Shown piece after piece: positions 56,194-64,000 of a stretch of 64,000 bases of DNA (position 1 is the stretch's first letter; every line of letters starts with the position of its first letter). The position numbers were made by a program, and so were the translations under genes. The notes below the pieces were generated by a model that did no database searches, was not told the origin of the DNA, and saw nothing but the letters and a program-made list of their open reading frames with translations. Source of the DNA: Acipenser ruthenus (taxonomy: Eukaryota; Chordata; Actinopteri; Acipenseriformes; Acipenseridae); assembly GCF_902713425.1 (NCBI RefSeq), contig NC_081211.1, forward strand, positions 18,291,936 through 18,355,935, in the 5' to 3' direction.

Positions 56194-57507
56194 CACTATT
56201 TAACACAATTTTTGTTCCTGGGTAGTAAGTGTTATTTCCTAATTGCTTATGTCTCAAAAGTATAGAAAATGGCTATTATTCCCCACAAACTTTGCTTTTG
56301 TGACCAGGACAGTGATATTTTGAAATTTACCTATTTCCAATGAGAAAACGGGCGAATTTGTGTCTTTTCGTTCACATAAAGTCAGAAAAAAACAACATAT
56401 GAATCCAAATTAACATGTATTTATACTAAAGTAATACAAAAATGACTACAAAAGATTTAGAAGTGAGTAGTTTTTCGAGATTTACGATTATACTGTAAAT
56501 CACTTTCACGAATCAGCCCCCAAATGTAGTCTCCCATCATGTTCTCGTTATACTGTCCTTGGTAGCGGCGTTTAAAGTCCAATATATCCTGGTGGAAGCG
56601 CTCGCCTTGCTCCTCCGAGTACGCTCCCATGTTCTTGAATTTATCAAGATGAGCATCAAGGATATGGACTTTGAGGGACATCCTACAGCCCATTGTGCCG
56701 TAGTTCTTCACCAGTCTCAACAAGCTCCACATAGTTTTCGGCCTTGTGATTGCCCAGGAAGCCCCGAACCACTGCGACAAAGCTGTTCCAAGCCGCTTTC
56801 TCCTTACTAGTGAGCTTCTTGGGGAATTCATTGCACTCCAGGATCTTCTTTATCTGTGGTCCGACGAAGACACCGGCTTTGACCTTTGCCTCAGACAGCT
56901 TAGGGAAGAAGTCTTGAAGGCTGCAGACTCCTTATCTAGAGCTCTGACAAATTGTTTCATAAGGCCCAATTTGATGTGCAGTGGTGGCATCAGCACCTTC
57001 CTGGGGTCCACCAGTGGCTCCCACTTGACGTTGTTCCTCCCCACAGAGAACTCGGTCTGCTGTGGCCAGTCCCGCCTGTGGTAGTGTCCCTGCTGTCCCA
57101 AAGGCAAAGATAGCAGGGAAACTTGGTAAAACCGCCTTGGAGACCCATCAGGAATGCCACCATTTTGAAGTCTCCTATGACCTTGATGCCATCTCAGAAA
57201 AATGCAGATATGTATCCACTTAGGCAGCTGGAACTAAACTGAACTGGTGGGCTTAAGGCCCCTGTATTTATACTACTATTTATATTACTGGAAAGTTCTA
57301 GAAGTTATTCCAAGTTTACTCAGCACTGAATCTATCTGGAATGTTCTGGAAAATAGGTACATTTCAAAATATCACTGTCCTGGTCACAAAAGCAAAGTTT
57401 GTGGGGAATAATAGCCATTTTCTATACTTTTGAGGCATAAGCAATTAGGAAATAACACTTACTACCCAGGAACCAAAAAAAAAAAAAAAAATAATTGTTA
57501 CATGGTG
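56194..57507 (-). mobile_element. CACTA-like DNA transposon, internally deleted, copy 2 (with transposase fragment)
   Basis: Same inverted repeats as copy 1, CACTATTTAACACAA at 56194 and the partner ending 57507; internal orientation is minus. The transposase part (about 57175 down to 56457) is cleaner: one frame of 124 codons reads from FVAVV-type sequence region through GCRMSLKVHILDAHLDKF and GERFHQDILDF to KTTHF. A frame change separates it from GQQGHYHRRDW upstream. The ATG region reads MASR and then jumps to the same downstream block as copy 1 through a different junction. No matching target duplication is seen (TTG/TAA). Heat-shock elements at 57291-57303 and 57335-57351 precede the TATA box near 57264-57272. 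Confidence 0.75.
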
Positions 57508-58275
57508 TAAAAAAGCACTAGTATTTCATAAAATGACTACCTTAGCTTTACACAGCCCATCTGCTGCTACAGAGCCAGTCAGGATTATAGCACTGTGCAT
57601 TTTCACCTGTCCATAGGAAGTACATCACTGTTCTAAGACATCTCTAAATCGGCTTTTAACACCAGATCATTGCACCTTACTGCGGCGCTTCCAGGCTACT
57701 GCTTTTGGGCCTGGTAACCATTCCTAAGCTCACATGACCGACAAATCAAATTGGAAATGGACTTGAAACAGGTTACTCAAGTCCTTGGATCAGATTATAA
57801 GAAATCTGATAATCAGACACAAACCAATTCCAAACTGAGAAATGAACACGTCTAGATTTCTGAATGCCATTATGTAGATTTGAATAGGATTCCATGATAT
57901 TTATATGTACTGACAAAAAGGGAATCTTTTACCAATTGCACCAATCGCATGTGGAGAGGTAAACCCTGGATTGCCAATCTGCAGATTTTAGTTTCCACTC
58001 ACAGATTCAGATGGGACTCTTTCTTGCTTTTTCCTTATAGGATGCATTTAACTTGTTTTCTTAGTTTGAACCAGGGAGTGAATGTTGTTAAAATAAACAT
58101 GGATTAAAACCATCAGTTTGGGGGGTTATTGTTTTAGTTCAAAACCTTTGCTATCCGTCTCAAACAATCATATAGACAGCCTTGAAGCTGCTTTTGGGGA
58201 TTGGATCTGGGGTGGGAATGCCTTCAGAGCTTTTTTGATATATCCCCAGGCAATCTTTGAGCACTTTGAGCACTG
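57508..58275. other. No gene recognised
   Basis: Flank between the CACTA-like element and a SINE; no coding exon seen. Confidence 0.35.
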
Positions 58276-58548
58276 GGGCAGCAGTGTGGAGTAGTGGTTA
58301 GGGCTCTGGACTCTTGACCGGAGGGTTGTGGGTTCAATCCCCAGTGGGGGACACTGCTATTGTACCCTTGAGCAAGGTACTTTACCTAGATTGCTCCAGT
58401 AAAAACCCAACTGTATAAATGGGAATTGTATGTAAAAATAATGTGATATCTGTATAATGTGAAATAATGTATAATGTGATATCTTGTAACAATTGTAAGT
58501 CGCCCTGGATAAGGTCGTCTGCTAAGAAATAAATAATAATAATAATAA
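58276..58548 (+). mobile_element. tRNA-derived SINE, family A, copy 4
   Basis: Full-length copy from GGGCAGCAGTGTGGAGTAG to an (AAT)n tail, differing from copy 1 at few sites and carrying an extra GTGAAATAATGTATAAT stretch also found in copy 2. Confidence 0.9.
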
Positions 58549-58980
58549 CTTTAAAAGCTGAAACAATTTTCTGCAGGTGTATTTCCAGGTATGTATTGCC
58601 TTGCTGTTGACTTCAATTAGAAATATGCTTTCAAGAGCTACTTCGAATGACCAAGATGTCCAACTTCCAGGGTCATCAGGGTAAAAGGGATTATTTTATG
58701 AATATGAATCAAAGTGATTAGCAAAGCTCTCCCAAAGAGATTACAAAATAAATCTGAAGACATTAAAAATCTCCTTACTGGCAGCACTTGTCACAACCCC
58801 TAGAGACCATGGTTTTATTTAACAAAGCTACAGTAAGAAGTGAATCCCGCTGACTAAAGAAATTTGGCCACCACTTATTACTTAAGCATTCATTCACATT
58901 TAGTTATTTTGATCACCAGAATATTGTTCAAAGATAATACAATAAAAAGCAGGGACCAGATGCCAATTTGATTTTTCTTT

Positions 58981-58986
58981 TTTATT
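58981..58986 (-). terminator. RPS14: RPS14 polyadenylation signal
   Basis: AATAAA on the minus strand 20 bases after the stop, the very short 3' UTR usual for ribosomal protein genes. Confidence 0.75.
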
Positions 58987-59005
58987 GACAGTAGCAGGAA
59001 ACGTT

Positions 59006-62205
<3,200 letters not shown>

Positions 62206-62300
62206 CTATGTGTGTTTCTATGCAGAGCCGAAACAGGAAAGGAAGGAAAAATTGAAACCGGGGGAAAGGTCAACATTCTATTCCGGAAATACGTGACGTA
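62206..62300 (-). promoter_or_regulatory. RPS14: RPS14 first exon and promoter with TOP tract, ETS and CRE-like sites
   Basis: On the minus strand the pyrimidine tract TTTTTCCTTCCTTTCCTG near 62240-62258 contains a likely 5' TOP start. The exon ends at ATAG followed by GTACGTG (donor 62205). Upstream are TTTCCGGAA (ETS type, about 62281-62290) and TGACGTA (CRE type, near 62293). The exact start base is not fixed. Confidence 0.6.
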
Positions 62301-64000
62301 GTAACCAATGAAAATGTTTATTTTTAATTTATAATTACTGATTTCTTAATAAAAATTGCATGTAAACGATTTTATACTTCCACATACACGTTTTATATAT
62401 AAATTCAATAAATGTAATAATATTCCTTCTTAATCGCCCTCACAATGATGGCGTCTCCGTTGCAGCTAAATGAGTGTTTTTTTTTTTGTTTTTTTTAATG
62501 TTAGTTTTTGCAACATGGATTGAACAAGAGCCAGGAAACAATGCATGTTGCTTATTTATACTGTGCTCTTTAATATTTATAACAAAATAAATAAGAAAAC
62601 ATCAAGCATAAAACAGCATAACATTTACAAATAAATGTACAGTAGATTATGCGATTCACACGACGTGTGTCATTCATTGGAGTTACGTGTTATACATTAA
62701 GACTGATCGCCTAAGAGTTCAAATGAATGGTTTCCTTTTTTCTTCTCTTTACCTTCTTTCATTGTGGGTCCTATTGCCAACAGTGTTATTTGCAGTGCCC
62801 ATCACTAAATATAAGATTAAACGTTAGCTACAGTAGAAATCACATGGTTTGTAATTTGTAAACATGAAGTAAAATGGATATGTGAAATGGATGTGATTTC
62901 ACCGAGTCAAAAACTCCAAAGATGCGTATACAGAAAATGCCTAAAATGTCGCACAGCCTCACTATGGCAACCATATTACCTCAGAATTCAATGTCATGGT
63001 AACCAACACATTTGGAATGCAGGATTTATGTAACCCTGCAAACACGTAGTCGATACTTCAAATGAGCTCTGAGATATGAGGCCGTGGCAGTCCTGCGGTG
63101 TGGCAGCTTTATAAAATAACTGCCACTGAAGGTTTATTCTTTTTACAGTCAGGCATTTTGTTGTCTGGAAACGAGTCACGTCACAAAATATTGGCCCCCC
63201 TCCTAGTGGACAGTCTGATGAATTAGCATCTCAGCCCATTAAACTGACTGGAAAGGCAAGGGCTGGACAAACCTCAAACGTCTTAACATTACAACTAAAG
63301 AGCAAGCTTTGCAGCCCAGAGGTAAGTACTGTATGTCTAATGCTAATGTAAGTATCAATAACTCATCAGTCAGAGTCATTACAAGTTTAGCAACTTTTTA
63401 TAATCACATCCTTTTTTATTGAATTGAGCAGTCCCGGGCACAGTTCCAACCATCTCTTCAATTCTTAAATTGAACTTCAGTGTTTAAGGAAGTGAAGAGA
63501 CACAAATGATACTAATCTAAACTGAATAGGGTCCTGTACTTACAGTATGGAGGGCCATTCCACAGCAGGTGTAACAGCGATAATGCAATAATTCACTGCT
63601 TTGAGGCTTAGCTGGAGGTTTAACTGGTTCAAATAAACAATTGAGAATGTGGCTGGACCTGGTCTAGTCTATATGTAAGACAGCAGCAGTATCATAGGTG
63701 CTGTGTGTAAGACAATTGAATGCTTGCAAAGATACAGTTGAGTACTTATCCACAAAGCCTTTTTTTATTATTATTAGGGTAACAAGCACACCTGGCAGCC
63801 ACAGTCCTCCTAGTAGGTAACAATAGCAGAATAGGAACATTCTAGAAATAGAGATGACATAAAACAGACTGCACAGATTAGGGCTAGTGTTAGGCAGATA
63901 CACCGTTGAAATATATTGGCATCCTCTGGCTTACATGGATATATAAGGGCACCAGAAAACAGCTGATCTTTTATTGAGGAATTTAAGTGCTAAAGAGGAC
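62301..64000. other. No gene recognised
   Basis: Upstream flank of RPS14. A strong plus-strand donor (GAG then GTAAGTA at 63322) follows a GC-richer block and may end a first exon of a divergent gene; no coding frame supports it. Confidence 0.3.

Noticed and set aside
6377-58548. tRNA-like sequences with A and B boxes
   Set aside because: All belong to SINE heads with SINE bodies and tails; none folds as a stand-alone tRNA gene by eye.
62740-62830. Lys-rich minus-strand frame (MKEGKEKKKGNHSF)
   Set aside because: Short, no acceptor in phase, no homologue recognised.

Overview
The window is vertebrate nuclear DNA with spliced genes, AT-rich introns and many microsatellites. The gene content (SLC35A4, a CD14/TLR pair, CD74 with a thyroglobulin domain, RPS14) fits a ray-finned fish. 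Two tRNA-derived SINE families (four and two copies) and a retained CD14-type gene make a non-teleost such as a sturgeon or paddlefish the best guess. That identification rests on recall of repeat families, not on a search.

Layout. 0-4.3 kb (+): the last exon of the SLC35A4 mRNA, which carries the end of the conserved SLC35A4 microprotein and then the transporter frame. 5.2-14.9 kb (-): a many-exon divergent kinesin with a decayed nucleotide site and a coiled-coil tail. 15.7-18.3 kb (-): a short receptor with a CD14-type N-terminus, a TLR2-type LRR C-terminus, a membrane segment and a complete TIR domain. 18.3-29.7 kb: mostly non-coding and repeat-rich (SINE, LINE ORF1 remnant, two hAT-type non-autonomous elements, a solo LTR). 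29.9-34.6 kb (-): a paralogous CD14-like membrane receptor without a TIR domain; its probable 5' UTR intron holds an internally deleted CACTA-like transposon. 35-41.6 kb: no gene recognised. 41.6-49.4 kb (-): CD74, with a 1.6 kb minisatellite against the exon 2 splice donor. 49.4-58.9 kb: a tandem duplication, transposon remnants and a second CACTA-like copy. 58.98-62.3 kb (-): RPS14, complete. 62.3-64 kb: no gene recognised.

The TLR, the CD14-like receptor and CD74 are innate or antigen-presentation proteins. SLC35A4 next to CD14 is the mammalian arrangement; CD74 next to RPS14 is also conserved, but in human the two pairs are about 10 Mb apart on 5q. The most unusual items are the CD14/TLR intermediate receptor pair, the heat-shock-element promoter of the CACTA-like transposon, the kinesin with degenerate motor motifs, and the CD74 intron minisatellite that keeps the exon 2 frame open.
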